From assembly GCA_020746835.1 (NCBI GenBank), contig JAGPNK010000017.1, forward strand, positions 620,001 through 684,000: a DNA stretch of 64,000 nt, in the 5' to 3' direction. This document shows positions 53,504 through 64,000 of the stretch, in pieces. Made by a program: the position numbers and the translations under genes. The notes below the pieces were generated by a model. The model had not been told where the DNA came from. It did not search any database and saw only the letters and a list, made by a program, of their open reading frames with translations. Position 1 is the first letter of the stretch. Each line of letters opens with the position of its first letter. Origin of the DNA: Stachybotrys elegans. Taxonomy: Eukaryota; Ascomycota; Sordariomycetes; Hypocreales; Stachybotryaceae.

Positions 53504-54443
53504 TTAGTTGACGCACTGCGAGTAAAAGTCGTTGGAGGCAACGCAACGGCCTGCTGAGCAGCACGTCGGTCCATTCCAGCCCTGGCCTCCGCACTGTCCA
53601 TACATGGGCGCGCAGTTGCCGCTTGGAGGGCTCGTGGGAGTCGAGCCGCCTCGGGTGGTGGTGCTCGTGGTGATGGTCGTGGCGGGGGGAGGCGGGGGAG
53701 GCGGGTTGCTGCCACCGCTGCCGCCCCAAACAGCCGGGCCAGGGTAAGGGTACGACGTGTGGGTGCCCACGTAAAGGTTGTACATCAGGCCGGGATGGGA
53801 AGCAGAGTAGGCGCCGGGGAATGCGACGAGGTCGGTGGGCGTAGCCGTTCCGCTCCCCGTCACCTGGAGCTGGGCGCACGAGAGGTAGAACTGGGGCGCG
53901 CCGTTGACGTGCAGGCCGATGTGCTCGCCACGCAGCAGGTAGTTGCCGGGACGCAGGTTGGCGGGGATGGTGGTGTAGACCTCGGTCATGTCCACCTCAA
54001 AGGGGTTGCCCGAGCCGCCCCGGAAGCCATACTGATCAATCTTGAACCACACGTTTCCACTGGGCGACCAAGAATTGACGTTCTGTCCGTCAGGAACGCG
54101 CGCCATGTACCACAGCATAGGTCCGGGATGACCGATGGCTGCATTCGACGTGAAGCCAATGCGAGATCCAGCAGCCACGGCCTGTACGGCAGCAGAGCGG
54201 CGGCCGGGCATCTCGTAGCATCCCATGAGGTTCGAGTTGACGTTCTCGATGGGGCCGTTGGATGGGTTGTTGGCCGTCTCGCGGATGTACTGCCATACGC
54301 CAGAACGCGCTCCGCCGACAATGGTCCTCTCAAACATGTCTATCTCCTCCATAAGCTGCTGTCACTCCAGAGCTCAGAGGAATGCACTTACAGTGACCCA
54401 TGGCCAATGGGGCCATGAGTGCAAGAAGAATTGTGGACTTCAT
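53504..54443 (-). CDS. AA9 lytic polysaccharide monooxygenase with C-terminal CBM1
   Basis: Exons 54443-54392 and 54339-53504 give 295 aa. The signal peptide [16 protein letters not shown] ends directly before His17, which becomes His-1 of the copper histidine brace; the 52-nt intron splits the following Tyr codon (mature start [11 protein letters not shown]). The second copper His is in [12 protein letters not shown] and the axial Tyr in [27 protein letters not shown] is the conserved core. A Pro/Ser/Thr linker leads to a CBM1 ([15 protein letters not shown], ending SQCVN). AA9 enzymes oxidatively cleave cellulose outside the cell and boost GH6 action. TATA box (CTATAAATC, minus strand) at about 54522-54530, 85 bp upstream. 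Confidence 0.95.
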
Positions 54444-56020
54444 CTTCGATAGAGGATTAAGCTCTTTACTAAAGAGATTGGTCTGAGCGATCTTTACTCA
54501 ATGAGGTGGCAGTCAGGGCTGATTTATAGACGCAGAGACGCCCTCCTATCGGGTGGATCGTCTCGTCTTGCGCGGTCCATTACGCAAATGCTGGTTCACG
54601 ATGCCTAGAAACGGAGGTGCTCTCCTTTGCCCTAAAAGGCAAATATTGGTTTTCCAATGGGAATTTGGTTCCAACAAAACCCTGTCTTTCTTGATTCGGA
54701 TCAAACCGCCCGGAGGCCTGCCTCCGCCATGGCACCAAGGCTTGGCCCTCGCCCTTGGTATGCCCAGGCAGTGCATCATTGACGGAAAGAAAGGCAACGT
54801 ATGCCGGTATCTTGTGGGCTTAGACTTCGCTTCTTGTTTTCGAGCTCTCGGCGCCAGCCATGACGCATCGACCCGGACAACAACACGCCGCCCCCTGCTC
54901 TGCGTTAGTAGAAATGCCAAACCCCACGACAGAGATAAGATGAGACTTTGACTCTTTCCATGAGTGGGAACAGATAAGAGTTTGCTGCTTCATGACTCAA
55001 AACCAGAGCTGCATTAACATGGTTGTGTCCGGACCCTATCATCCCTATACGTTGATCCAGACTTGCCTCGGATGGGCTAAGCGAACTCCCGAGGGAATTC
55101 ACACTCAGCTATCAAATAGCTCATGCTTGTGAGGGGCATGATTTCGTGTAACGGCTGTATATCATGTTGATTTGTATGTTGAGGCAGAGTTCAGTCTGCG
55201 TTGAATTTGCATGGTCAGATGGCATGTGATGACCCAGTTCCTTTCCAACCTAGAAACGGTCAATTTAGCCTCTGTAACAGTGTCCTATCAATACTCAATA
55301 GCATTATATCTTGATGATGAAGGCAGTCTTGGTTCTACATACATGCCAGCTATACCAATCTTTGCCGGTAGTCTTCTGACAAGGTTTATACTATACAAAA
55401 AATAGCCTCTGCCTCAGTCTTCTTCTTGGTCGCCAATTCGGCGGCAGCGGCAGCGTTCCCTGCTAGGCGAGCAGAGCGCCGCGCTGCTGTTACAGCCCTG
55501 AGCTTCGAAACCCCACCATAACGCTTCCCAGAACCAAGCTTCTTCGTCTTCGTCGCCGTCGTTGTCACCGTCATTGTCATTGCCATTGTTGTTATTGTTG
55601 TATCCTGAATACAGTTTACTTTGTTTTGTGAAAACTCCATCAAGCTACCCTCATCAATCTGTCCAGATTCTAATTGCTAGAGTCGTCTGAAGTGTTGCTT
55701 TCTCCGACGCTTCGGCCTATTCTCCCCTTGTTCTGTCGTTTTCCTCCTCTTCAGACAAGACAGCGACGACAACGACAACAACAATGACAACGATAACAAC
55801 GACAACAACGATGATAACAATAACAATGATAACAACGATAACAATGACAACAACAATAATAACAACCACAATGACCATAACGACCACAACGACCATAACG
55901 ACCATAACAACCACAACGACCACAACGACTACAACGACCACAATGACAACGATAACAACGACAACAACAACAACGACGACGACAACGACCATGTCAACAT
56001 ATCCTTCTGCTTTCCAACAT
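54444..56020. other. Intergenic region with a long AAC/GAC microsatellite
   Basis: Upstream region of the AA9 gene on the left. A short minus-strand frame at 55386-55640 (Ala/Lys-rich, no domain) is not supported as a gene. The microsatellite at 55754-55990 is annotated separately. Confidence 0.55.
55754..55990. repeat. Imperfect trinucleotide microsatellite (AAC/GAC/GAT/AAT)
   Basis: About 235 bp of degenerate trinucleotide units, mostly ACAACG/ATAACA. The strand bias is complete: almost no T except at the second or third unit positions. All six frames stay open as Thr/Val/Asn/Asp runs, which makes spurious ORFs. It ends 31 bp from the stop codon of the gene at 56021. Confidence 0.92.
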
Positions 56021-57225
56021 TCAAATAAGTCCGCCCTGCAATGTAACCGCCAGTAGCAGCCTCCCCAGATACTTCATATCCTTCGTCTTTCCAACATTGA
56101 ATGGTCCGTATTGTTGGATTCTTAAGAATGAGGTTGTGGTAGTGATATGGCCTTGAACATAGCTGACATACTGATTGTCAAAAGTCGCGACATTGAGATA
56201 GATCTCTTCGTGGTCTTGGGAAACAAGAAGGCGCCTTTGTCAAATAATTAGAAATATTTGGATAGTTCAAGCTCAATAAAAACATACCTGTGGGTATTAT
56301 TGGCATTTGCCTTTGTGCTTGCCATGACGGGAGGGAACTCGGAAACCCACGCCGCCATCTGCGCAGCTTCTTGCATTCGAATGTCACGCGAGATTGCGTC
56401 AGTCCGTTCGCGCAAAAATGGTTTGACCTCAACAATGGCGGCAGGCTCTCGCTCTTCGTTGTTAAGGCGAAGGAACCCGTCAACTCGGGCTTCGTAAACC
56501 TTCGGGTTAGAATTGCTTTTCATCCGCAATGGATGGCGCCTCAAGGTCCATTCCCCTTTCACTTCATTGGGGAAATGTAGGGTGAGCGCGTTAAGAAACA
56601 AAAGCAGGGCGGTATTGACAATCTGCTCATCCTCGATCGCTGTATAGTTGATTGCCTTCTTTCCCCCAATCGGGTAGGAGGTAGAAACATTTGACCAAGG
56701 GCTACCAAGGAACAACCCCTGCAGCTCCCTCGGCAAGTCATCGACTCCGCTAGTTTGGGCTGGTGGCGTAGTTGGTTGAGACGAGGGAGGTTGTGCCCTA
56801 GCGACCGCTGGGCTGGTGGGCGAAAAGGCAACTTTGTTTAGAACACCTGAGTTATCTGGTTTGTCCTTGGGTGGCTTCATACTGAGGTTCTGATAATACC
56901 TCACCAGGGCAAAAGTTCCTTCAGAGCCTGATGTTGAATCTTCCAAATAGGTCTTCCAAGAAGCTATCTGGTCGAGCAAGAGCTGAGCTTTGTTCAACAT
57001 TTGCTTGTGGACCGGGCCTCCATTGACCTTGCATTCATCGATCAAGAGACTGGCCACCTTAGGCTCATCCCACAGGACGCGTAAGAGCAGATACTGGGAT
57101 AATTTTATCTCCGATCCTGAATCCATGTCGAGAGTTGCTGTGTGGATGGTTTGGTTCTTCAAAGCCAGTTCCGTGGCGGCTATTGTCCAGTCCGCGGGTG
57201 ATCTGGGCAGCTCATAGTCTCCCAT
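56021..57225 (-). CDS. Uncharacterised fungal protein with PD-(D/E)XK-like core
   Basis: Exons 57225-56288 and 56234-56021 give 383 aa. The splice (CACAG|GTATGT to ACAAAG) extends THR into RLLVSQDHEEIYLNVATFD and a further 50 residues. The nuclease-like core is YEARVDGFLRLNN, then AAIVEVKPFLRER (Asp...Glu-x-Lys), QEAAQMAAWVSEF and RLLVSQDHEEIYL. Such proteins are common orphans in fungal genomes and may be degenerate nucleases. The function is unknown. The gene's last 80 bp contain a 25-bp segment (ATGTTGGAAAG...GGATATG) that recurs just after the stop, next to the microsatellite. Confidence 0.7.
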
Positions 57226-58471
57226 GTTGATGCACGGGGGTAAGTGAGTGAGAGAGCAGGAAGAGGATGGAGAGAACGGAGACGAAGAAGAAGACGGAGA
57301 CGAAGAAGAAGACGGAGACGAAGAAGAAGACGGAGATGAAGAAGAAGACGGAGACGAAGATGTCAGTATAAGTTAAGGGGCAAGTAAGGAAAGTAGCGAT
57401 TGTATGGGTTTGTTGGACAAGATGAGCAAGATAGGGCAGTACAGAGGTTGGCTTGTAATCTTTCGAATGGATGGCAGTGGCTTTGTGGTGTCGGCTTTCG
57501 TGGCACATTGCGCTCTTTAAATAACCACGCAGAGGGCCAGGAGGGCGATAATATTAGCCTCGGCTGGTCTTGAGGAGAAGTCCTGGCGCGTAGAGAGGTG
57601 GATCGAGGTATGCTAGAGACCCCCGAGCACGAGGGTGCGGCGGCTGGCTCGCCCGTGTAAATGTTGGTGATAGCCGTCTCAGACCAGCGCTTGGAAATAT
57701 CTAGACATGGATCGGCCCTACCGCTTCCACTCAGTATCGCGTAGAGTGGGCTAATACATGGTCAAGGCTGTAATCCTCGGTTGGCATCTTGGGGATTTTC
57801 GACTTTCCGTGCCAACAAATCGGGCTCTCTGTTGGTGATATGGGTGGGTGTGAAGGCCATGTCTATGGCCTTGGCTGCTGAGGCTTCCTCGCCAGTCAAA
57901 AGAGGTCACAGCACGTTCGGTTCTCTAAAAACAAAACAGCAGGGTTGAGAGCGGCTACACAGGTTGTGTGTTGGTTCTTTCCATGCTGATCTGCTTGACT
58001 CAGAGGGCTTGGTTGTTGGTTGTTGGCTGTCCTGACTGGTTGTTGTGCCAACCCCTGTGTTATGCTGTGCACGAATGTGAACCATTCAAGAAGGCTGCCA
58101 ACAAATGACAAGAAAAAAATGGCAAACGCCACGACAAGAAACAAGAACAAAGCCAATAGAGAAAAAGAGAAAGAAAATTTCAGGGAGTACTATGGGAATT
58201 CTTCTCGCTGTAAATTGACGAGGAGCTAGAGGTACCTGCTGGTGATGTAACCGGCGCGTCGCTGACCAACAACGTGGGTGGGTCCCCACCCAACCCACTA
58301 GTGCCATCCACTTCCCACCTCCATCATCGTCGTCCTCCCATCACCAACACAGCCTGACGCTGTCGAGTCTGGACCAATCCCTAAGCGCTCTGTTCTCGCC
58401 GTCTCCCCTCTTGCTCCGCAACTGCGCCGACATCTGCCTCTCCGTCTCCGTCTACGCGCTCTCTCGCAACC
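57226..58471. other. Divergent upstream region with an 18-bp minisatellite
   Basis: Separates the PD-(D/E)XK-like gene from the gene at 58472. The minisatellite at 57276-57360 is annotated separately. A CT-rich tract lies at 58380-58460. No gene is supported. Confidence 0.55.
57276..57360. repeat. Minisatellite of 18-bp GAAGAAGAAGACGGAGAC units
   Basis: Four to five near-identical copies, purine-only on the + strand apart from the C. It lies about 50-135 bp upstream of the ATG at 57225, in the presumed 5' leader of that gene. Confidence 0.9.
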
Positions 58472-59619
58472 ATGACTGTGTATAAAATAGACACCGTGCT
58501 CTCGCAGCCTGATAACAGCACAGAGATCAAGACCGACAATCCTATCACAATCTGTATTCAGAACACTGATCTGGAAGAGCCCTCCTCCGAAAACAACATG
58601 TCCTACCGTCGACCCCCTAGTCATGCTTTGCCTCGCCGTGTGCCTGAACCCAAGCCTCAGGACCCTCGAGCAACCGGTCTGCGTCACATCATGAAAACTT
58701 TTGGTAAAGCGATGAAATCCATGGTTGACTGTGAGCAAAAGTACGTCGGCGCCGAAGTGCTCCAGGCTCTCAAAGTACGGGTTGTCGGTCTTGAGTTTGA
58801 GACGGGGATGGCTATCCCGGAGAACGACCCGATACCCGGCAGCGAGTTCATACGGCCTATGCCCGCTGCGAATGTTCTCCAATACATACTCCCTAGCCAA
58901 CCCTGGAAGGTTCATGGCGAATTTAAGCCGGATCCTGATTCCAACTTCTTTTCTGGTCGACGATTTCAGGGTATGTTGTTCCGCTGGCTGGACAATCCAC
59001 CCCACACCGCCTTCATGCTCAGTGGCACCAACTGGCGTGTCGACCCGTAAGTCAAATTCAGTCTTGACTGACGTCTCACTACCATTTATCTTGCTCGCTA
59101 ACCAAACTTCAACCCAGCGCGGGTCCTAAATCTCCCTTGCTTGAGCGTCAGCTCTATTCCGATCACACGAGCTGGATGGCGTCTTATATGCTCCGCTACT
59201 ACAAATCCCCCGGACGCTCCGCTCCACCAGATCGCCAGTGGGATACTTCAAAGCCTCACGTCATCTGCATGGTTCATGATGATGCCCCTTTGAACCCCAA
59301 CTATATATCTGTTAGCGAGCTGTGTACCGTTGTAGCCTTGGCTCTTAAAAACGGTGTTTTAACACAAAACTCGGCCCACGCTGCCTTCCCCGTCACTGTC
59401 GTCTCTTGCTCAGGCAAACAGGTTCGAATCGTTCAGGGCAACATTAACTTTGAGCAATGCTATGTTGTCTTACGTTGCTCCAGAATTATCAACATTCCAG
59501 AGCGACCTTGGGGGGTGGATACGAACACGAAGCAGATACATGTCGACCCGGATTTCCTGTGTCTTCTTGGCTGGTTTTTGGGAGAAGCGGTTGGCAATAC
59601 CCTTAGGACTACGCACTAA
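58472..59619 (+). CDS. Uncharacterised fungal protein
   Basis: Exons 58472-59046 and 59118-59619 give 358 aa from the ATG of MTVYKIDTVLSQPDNSTEI. The first 70 residues are Pro/Arg-rich and likely disordered. The folded part includes GLRHIMKTFGKAMKSMVDCE, then LFRWLDNPPHTAFMLSGTNW, PHVICMVHDDAPLNP, and VTVVSCSGKQVRIVQG. No transmembrane segment or catalytic motif is recognised. The C-terminal half looks like a beta-rich domain. The intron (GTAAGT...CCCAG) has strong sites. I do not know the family. Confidence 0.72.
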
Positions 59620-60236
59620 ACTTGTTTATCTAGCAGCTTTTGGTATGCCTAAGTAGGCTTGGGATGTATTTATTTCCGCCGTTTTATGGAATCGTATGTT
59701 CTTACTATGTCTAAATGCCTACCCTCTTGACTATCTGCACATCTATTCTAGGGCTAAACCTAGTATAAATCTGTTCGTCATAGCTTGCCAAAACGACATG
59801 ATACCAACCTCCAGGCTATGCAGCAAGCGCAGAGTTTGTCCTCTTTTTGGAATAAATTACAGAATGCCGGCTGGCTCGTCACCGTCCGTACTGGCCAAAA
59901 TATCATTCTCTATCATCACGGCTGTTATGAATAAGTGGGGATCGACCCATCTATGAAAAGGCGATGGTGCGAGTCAGGATGTAATTTAAAATTGCCCCAG
60001 AATTACAATGGGCATTTTAAAATTACTGCTACCGAAATCCAGGGAACAGGAGGTGAAACAAAATTTGCCCATGCCTGTTCATGCAGACTTTGAGGCCATG
60101 TCCAAAACTGGATTCTCACTGGACCCTAACTGGTCTCACCTTCACACCTCTTCCTCATTCAGCTAACCAGATCCTACGGAGGACAACTTCTTACCATTAT
60201 CAGCCTTCAAGTATCGACAATAGCAATAAGCCAATC
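59620..60236. other. Intergenic region
   Basis: 3' flank of the preceding gene and promoter of the membrane protein at 60237. No supported gene or repeat. Confidence 0.45.
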
Positions 60237-61066
60237 ATGCTGGGCTGGTTTAAGCGAGGGGCTCGCAACGAGTCAGACGCGGAAACGGTAGCATCTGCCC
60301 AATCGACCCCTTTTCATACCGCCGAGGAAGGATTATCCGCACCATCAGAGAAGCAGGAGTCCAAGGGCCACAAGGGCCGGCTTGCGCCCAGTACTGCATT
60401 GACAAAGCACCAAATATTCTACATCTTTGTGCTCGATGGTTTGGGTGGGATGCTACTATCCGGAGGCGTCAACTTTGCCCTGGCATACGGTACGATACAT
60501 CACCTCATGCGCTCTCCGGATGGCTCAAACTGACTTCGACAGCTATGTACACATCCCAAAACACGGAGAAGAACCCCATTCGGCTGTTCCAGCTACCGAA
60601 TACCTTGGCGGGTGATGGTGCTGTTACAATCATTGTGCAATGCATCATGACGTGGTTCGTCGAGATGGGCCTTGTGAGATACGATTTGGGCAATAGATCC
60701 GTGCAGCCCATTGGCTTCATTCCCGAACCTAGTGGACTGTGGACTCGCAAACTCTTCATGCTGGAACCTGAGCCCGGGTCAGCTCCCGATACGCAGGTAC
60801 ACAGGTCCAAGTTTATCACCATTGTGCAGAATGCCCTGCGCGGATTTCTCATCGCTGTTGCTGGGTTTCTTCTTCTGTGGCCCATCGCAGTCGGCGTATT
60901 GTCGACCATTGGAGAACCAAGAGGCGGAGACTATTTCTACTCGGATAGATGGATACCACAAGCATTCAAGTGTATTCTTGGCGGCCTTCTTGGGCTTCTG
61001 ACGACACCACTCATGGCTTCGTTTTGGTTGTTGAAAGCTGGATGGGAAGCAAAACATGGCAGCTAG
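60237..61066 (+). CDS. Small fungal membrane protein (possibly DUF2456)
   Basis: Exons 60237-60489 and 60543-61066 give 258 aa. A hydrophilic N-terminus is followed by four hydrophobic segments: IFYIFVLDGLGGMLLSGGVN, LAGDGAVTIIVQCIMTWFV, FLIAVAGFLLLWPIAVGVL and CILGGLLGLLTTPLMASFWL. The pattern, including GGVNFALAY-AMYTSQ across the intron, resembles a fungal-specific membrane family that I think is DUF2456; that name is from memory. Function and location are unknown. The longer frame from 60081 starts without ATG support. Confidence 0.78.
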
Positions 61067-61454
61067 GCCAATTCAGAACCATGGGACTTATTAGGTTTCT
61101 ATCAACGCCTTAACTATCAGCTTACAAAATATACATAATGTTAATGGACATGTTTGCTCTCCTTCTTTTCAATCCAATCTTTGACCAGCACTCAAATAAT
61201 TAGACGGTCAATGGTGTCTGTCAATATGAAACAACGCACGCTTCTGTATAACATGACGGATAACATGACAGATATGATGATGTGATGGGATCTAACATGC
61301 CGGAACCAGTCGCTCAAAGAACTGAGCAGACAATGAAGGTAAATGTCGCCTCGCCAGGCTTTGCCATAGACGGAGGGTATACTTGGTCTGGCCGAGCGAG
61401 CTCATCCTTCGTACGCTTCGCCATGCAACTATTGAGCCCGTCTATCAACGCCGT
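61067..61454. other. Convergent 3' intergenic region
   Basis: Between the stops of the membrane protein and the kinase. Nothing further is seen. Confidence 0.5.
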
Positions 61455-63011
61455 TCAACTTCTCAGCCATGGGTCTTGGAGCAGCTCCTTTGCCGTGGGC
61501 CTCTCCTCAGGAGTCCACGTGAGCACTCTGCGCAAGAATGCAATGAAGAGCGAAGGGGATTTCAGTCGTGTCTCAAGTTCCTCCAATGACCTGTTTGCTG
61601 GAATAGGAGCCAGGCCTAACCAGTTGCCTGCCAGGATGTTGGTTACAGAATAGTAAGGTCCTGTGATGGAGAACGCACCATGCTCGTCCCAAAAGTCCGC
61701 TGTTCTTTCGGGGTTTCGTCGCAAAAGCTCAGCCGGCGGTGGACCTAGAGTTGCAATGAGTTCGGCGAGGTGGGCGGCGTCGTACATATCGCCATCCTCG
61801 TCCTGCGCCGTGAATAGCCGTTTAGGTCCAAGTAAGTCCCAAGCCTAGAAACGATTAGAAAATACGTCAGGATTTATCGTTGCTGGCTATACTGACAGTG
61901 AGACCTACGCTCCATATGTCGACTGGATAGCTCCAGCATATGCACATGATAACTTCAGGAGCTCGATACTGGATGGGCATGATGTCGCCAGCGTGGGGGC
62001 CCGCGCCAGATCTCGCCTCTCCAAAGTCAGAGAGCAGCATTGGCCCAGCTTTTGGCCGCATAAGACGTGACAAATAGATTGTTCTGTCCTGGGACACGGG
62101 CTTCCGAGCTACCGGGTTCGAAAACTCCTGATCCTCCAGAAAGCGCAGCTGCGCATCGCTGTCCAAGCCCAGAAGCAAGTTTCCAGGGTGCACATCTGTC
62201 GATTATCAGGGTACAGTACCTCGTGAGAATTATCTCATTCTGATGCATACCTGTATGAACAATGTTGGCCTCACTGTGGAGAAAATCGAGGGCTTTCAGA
62301 AGCTCTTCCACTGCGCCTTTGACAAACATCTCGTCAAAGCCACCGGTGGGCTGAAATACAAGCTTCATATCTCGAAGGCTCATCTGAGCAGCCTGGAAGA
62401 CGAGCACAACATGTCGACCGCGCGGTCCATCTATTTGGAAGGAGTCCAATAGTCGCCGGATATTCTTCCTACCTGGTTTTGTTGTTGTTTCGAGCCTTGC
62501 CTCCATTTCCTCATAAAGGGGCAGCTCTCTATGGAACCGCGATGAGTCTATGTATACCTTAAGGGCGACATATCGATGATCCCTTGGATGATGGTGAGCA
62601 AAAATACCTAATAGCTTAGTGGGAATCTAAATACCTAAGGTCTCTGGCAAGCCATATGGTCGATGAACTGCCAAAGCCAAGCTTGGCGACTGTCTGGTAT
62701 CGACTACCAAACACCTCGCCCAGGCGGACAGGATAGAAGCGATCAGCAACATAGTCGGGCAGCTCTTCCTCTTCCACCTTTTGGCCTTGGCCAACAAGAC
62801 TGAAACCGGTAGTGGGGAATGACCGTGGCGCTTCGGGTGGTGTCGTGCGCTGTGTGAGCTGGCTGATGGAGCTGGCCAGCTTTGTCCATGTCGAAGCCAT
62901 GGGAAAACAACAGGGTAATTGGTTTGGCGGTGATAGGTAGTGTCTTTGGAAACAATGTGCTCTTTTCGACAGAAGTAAAGGGAGGGAATTCAACCCACGT
63001 TGCGACACCAT
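61455..63011 (-). CDS. SRPK-type serine/threonine protein kinase
   Basis: Exons 63011-62635, 62582-62251, 62195-61897 and 61844-61455 give 465 aa. Kinase features are the Gly loop [15 protein letters not shown], the VAIK-type Lys in RYVALKVYI, and catalytic loop [14 protein letters not shown] (HTD in place of HRD, normal for this group). DFG lies in [11 protein letters not shown], and the APE region in [10 protein letters not shown] followed by [26 protein letters not shown]-like kinases phosphorylate Arg-Ser-rich splicing proteins, but ascomycetes have many expanded paralogues of unknown role. The spacer of true SRPKs is absent. The start may instead be the in-frame ATG at 62900 ([11 protein letters not shown]); the longer form has a basic, mitochondrial-like N-terminus. 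Confidence 0.88.
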
Positions 63012-63391
63012 GATGCTTTGTAGGGTTATTGCATCAGCTCAACAAGAGTGCAGGGGAAAACTATTCCAAATTCATCAATGGGAGCCACACGGCAAATTGT
63101 GCTGCGGCATACCCAGGGCTGTATTCGGCGGCCTTCTATAGCCAGCAACGCTAGCTCAGAGACGACTCTGAAGCCTAGGTTGATGAAGGTTGTGATAGCT
63201 AGGTCTATGAGGGCTGCAAGGGAAATAGGGGGGGTCATGTGACCTCGTCTTCCAAGGCATCACAACTTTTAATCTAGGCTTCGGAGCCTTCACGACATTC
63301 CACAACACCAAGCGCGAATCTCGCCATAGTTCAGCCTTCTGTATAACCAGACCAAAACAAAACGAAAAGGAAAATTGTCTCTCTACAACTA
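63012..63391. other. Intergenic region
   Basis: Between the kinase start and the stop of the partial gene, both on the minus strand. No gene or repeat. Confidence 0.45.
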
Positions 63392-64000
63392 TCATACACG
63401 TAACCTTATGACGACCCTCGTCCGTCTTCGCGATATTCTCACAACAGTGTCCTGCCTCAAATCCAAATCCTCTGCCGATTCGGATTGAGCTTGTCTACTC
63501 TTCGTAGGCTTCACCTTCTGCCTTATGACCTTGACTAGCGTCTTCGGCTTGAGAGCCTGGAGGACTTTGCCAGGCTTGCTCTTCTTGTCACTGTTGCTGT
63601 GAGAAGCCTCCGTGATCGCAGCAGTCCCCATGCGACTCTGAAGCTCGTCTATCAACGCCGCGTCCAACACCACGGCCAGCGGCGCCAGTGGTCTAGCTTC
63701 ACTCTTTGCCTCCTGTGCCTTCCTCATTTTCAGTCCCTCGTCCAGAAGAACCAAATTGCCTTTAGCAGGCAGCTTCATCAAAGCTTCAAAAGCCTGCACA
63801 ATGCCACCAGCGTTTGCCAGTATATCATAGACTTGTCTTGCCTTGGAAAGGACATCATAGGCTTCATTCGCTTCTCCAAGACGCTCCTTATCCAGGACAG
63901 GGGCGAAGCGAAGCCACAGCTCGACAGTGTTCAGGATGTGTTCGCGTGTAGTAAGAAAGATTTCGTTGTGTTTTTGCTGACACTTGCACGTGAACTTGAC
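63392..64000 (-). CDS. Uncharacterised protein, 3' part only (gene runs past the window edge)
   Basis: The frame is open from the right edge to the TGA at 63392-63394, giving at least 202 aa of C-terminal sequence. Visible pieces are HNEIFLTTREHILNTVELWL, EAYDVLSKARQVYDILANAG and a basic tail (KPKTLVKVIRQKVKPTKSRQ, ending RVVIRLRV). It looks helical and soluble, with no catalytic motif. I do not recognise the family. The start codon and any upstream exons lie outside the window. Confidence 0.65.
   Translation of the reverse strand, partial: VKFTCKCQQKHNEIFLTTREHILNTVELWLRFAPVLDKERLGEANEAYDVLSKARQVYDILANAGGIVQAFEALMKLPAKGNLVLLDEGLKMRKAQEAKSEARPLAPLAVVLDAALIDELQSRMGTAAITEASHSNSDKKSKPGKVLQALKPKTLVKVIRQKVKPTKSRQAQSESAEDLDLRQDTVVRISRRRTRVVIRLRV

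Noticed and set aside
55386..55640. Ala/Lys-rich minus-strand frame next to the microsatellite
   Set aside because: Partly made from the repeat-like ACA/ATG-rich sequence, with no recognisable fold; a chance frame is more likely.
55717..56056. Long Val- or Thr-rich open frames on both strands
   Set aside because: They are produced by the trinucleotide microsatellite at 55754-55990, which keeps all frames open; there is no domain and no start context.
59415..59435. tRNA B-box-like GGTTCGAATC
   Set aside because: It lies within a well-supported coding exon, with no A-box at the right distance and no cloverleaf pairing.

Overview
The window is nuclear DNA of a filamentous ascomycete (Pezizomycotina, probably a Sordariomycete; I cannot name the species). 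The grounds are short GT-AG introns of about 46-90 nt, CT-rich promoters, Zn2Cys6 and HET-domain genes, secreted plant-cell-wall enzymes, and one repeat pair with a strong C-to-T/G-to-A mutation bias (RIP-like). I could reconstruct about 28 protein-coding genes plus one that runs off the right edge. Most exon joins were worked out by hand from reading frame, splice sites and family motifs. I see no tRNA, rRNA or CRISPR.

Layout: 2.5-7.8 kb, a large secreted beta-propeller/five-WSC protein. 8.4-18.9 kb, a glutathione transferase, a C2H2+Zn2Cys6 regulator, an NmrA-like reductase, a small PPxY protein, a short-chain dehydrogenase and a truncated regulator-like gene. 19.0-23.6 kb, divergent APC and MFS transporters. 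23.9-32.9 kb, two HET-domain genes around a membrane-anchored aldo-keto reductase and a GH6 cellobiohydrolase. 33.7-40.1 kb, a divergent pair of a 1150-aa AAA+ ATPase and a STAND-like protein. 40.9-48.8 kb, the most interesting block (below). 49.3-51.2 kb, a nuclease-fold-like protein and an F-box protein. 51.4-54.4 kb, a siderophore-type N-acyltransferase and an AA9 lytic polysaccharide monooxygenase with CBM1. 56.0-64.0 kb, a PD-(D/E)XK-like protein, two uncharacterised proteins, an SRPK-type kinase and a partial gene.

The candidate undescribed system is at 43.7-48.8 kb. A 41-residue ORF at 45851-45976 has a signal peptide and a C-terminus ending Lys-Ala-Cys-Cys-Leu. It lies about 0.85 kb upstream of a UstYa-family (DUF3328) gene with both HxxHC motifs. 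Next to these are a SAM methyltransferase and a thioredoxin-reductase/GliT-like flavoprotein with a CxxC dithiol, plus a rhodopsin-like membrane protein at the left end. This is the expected gene set for a fungal ribosomal peptide (dikaritin-like RiPP), but with a single short cysteine core instead of Kex2-processed repeats. The vicinal cysteines together with a dithiol oxidase and a methyltransferase suggest disulfide or S-methyl chemistry; that is inference.

The same block is bracketed by two direct repeats (40184-40387 and 49123-49347). The left copy is a heavily transition-mutated copy of the 3' end of the gene at 49.3 kb. A second repeat family is intact at 33.2 kb and split into two halves on either side of the flavoprotein gene. 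Together these suggest that the block was assembled by insertion or duplication.
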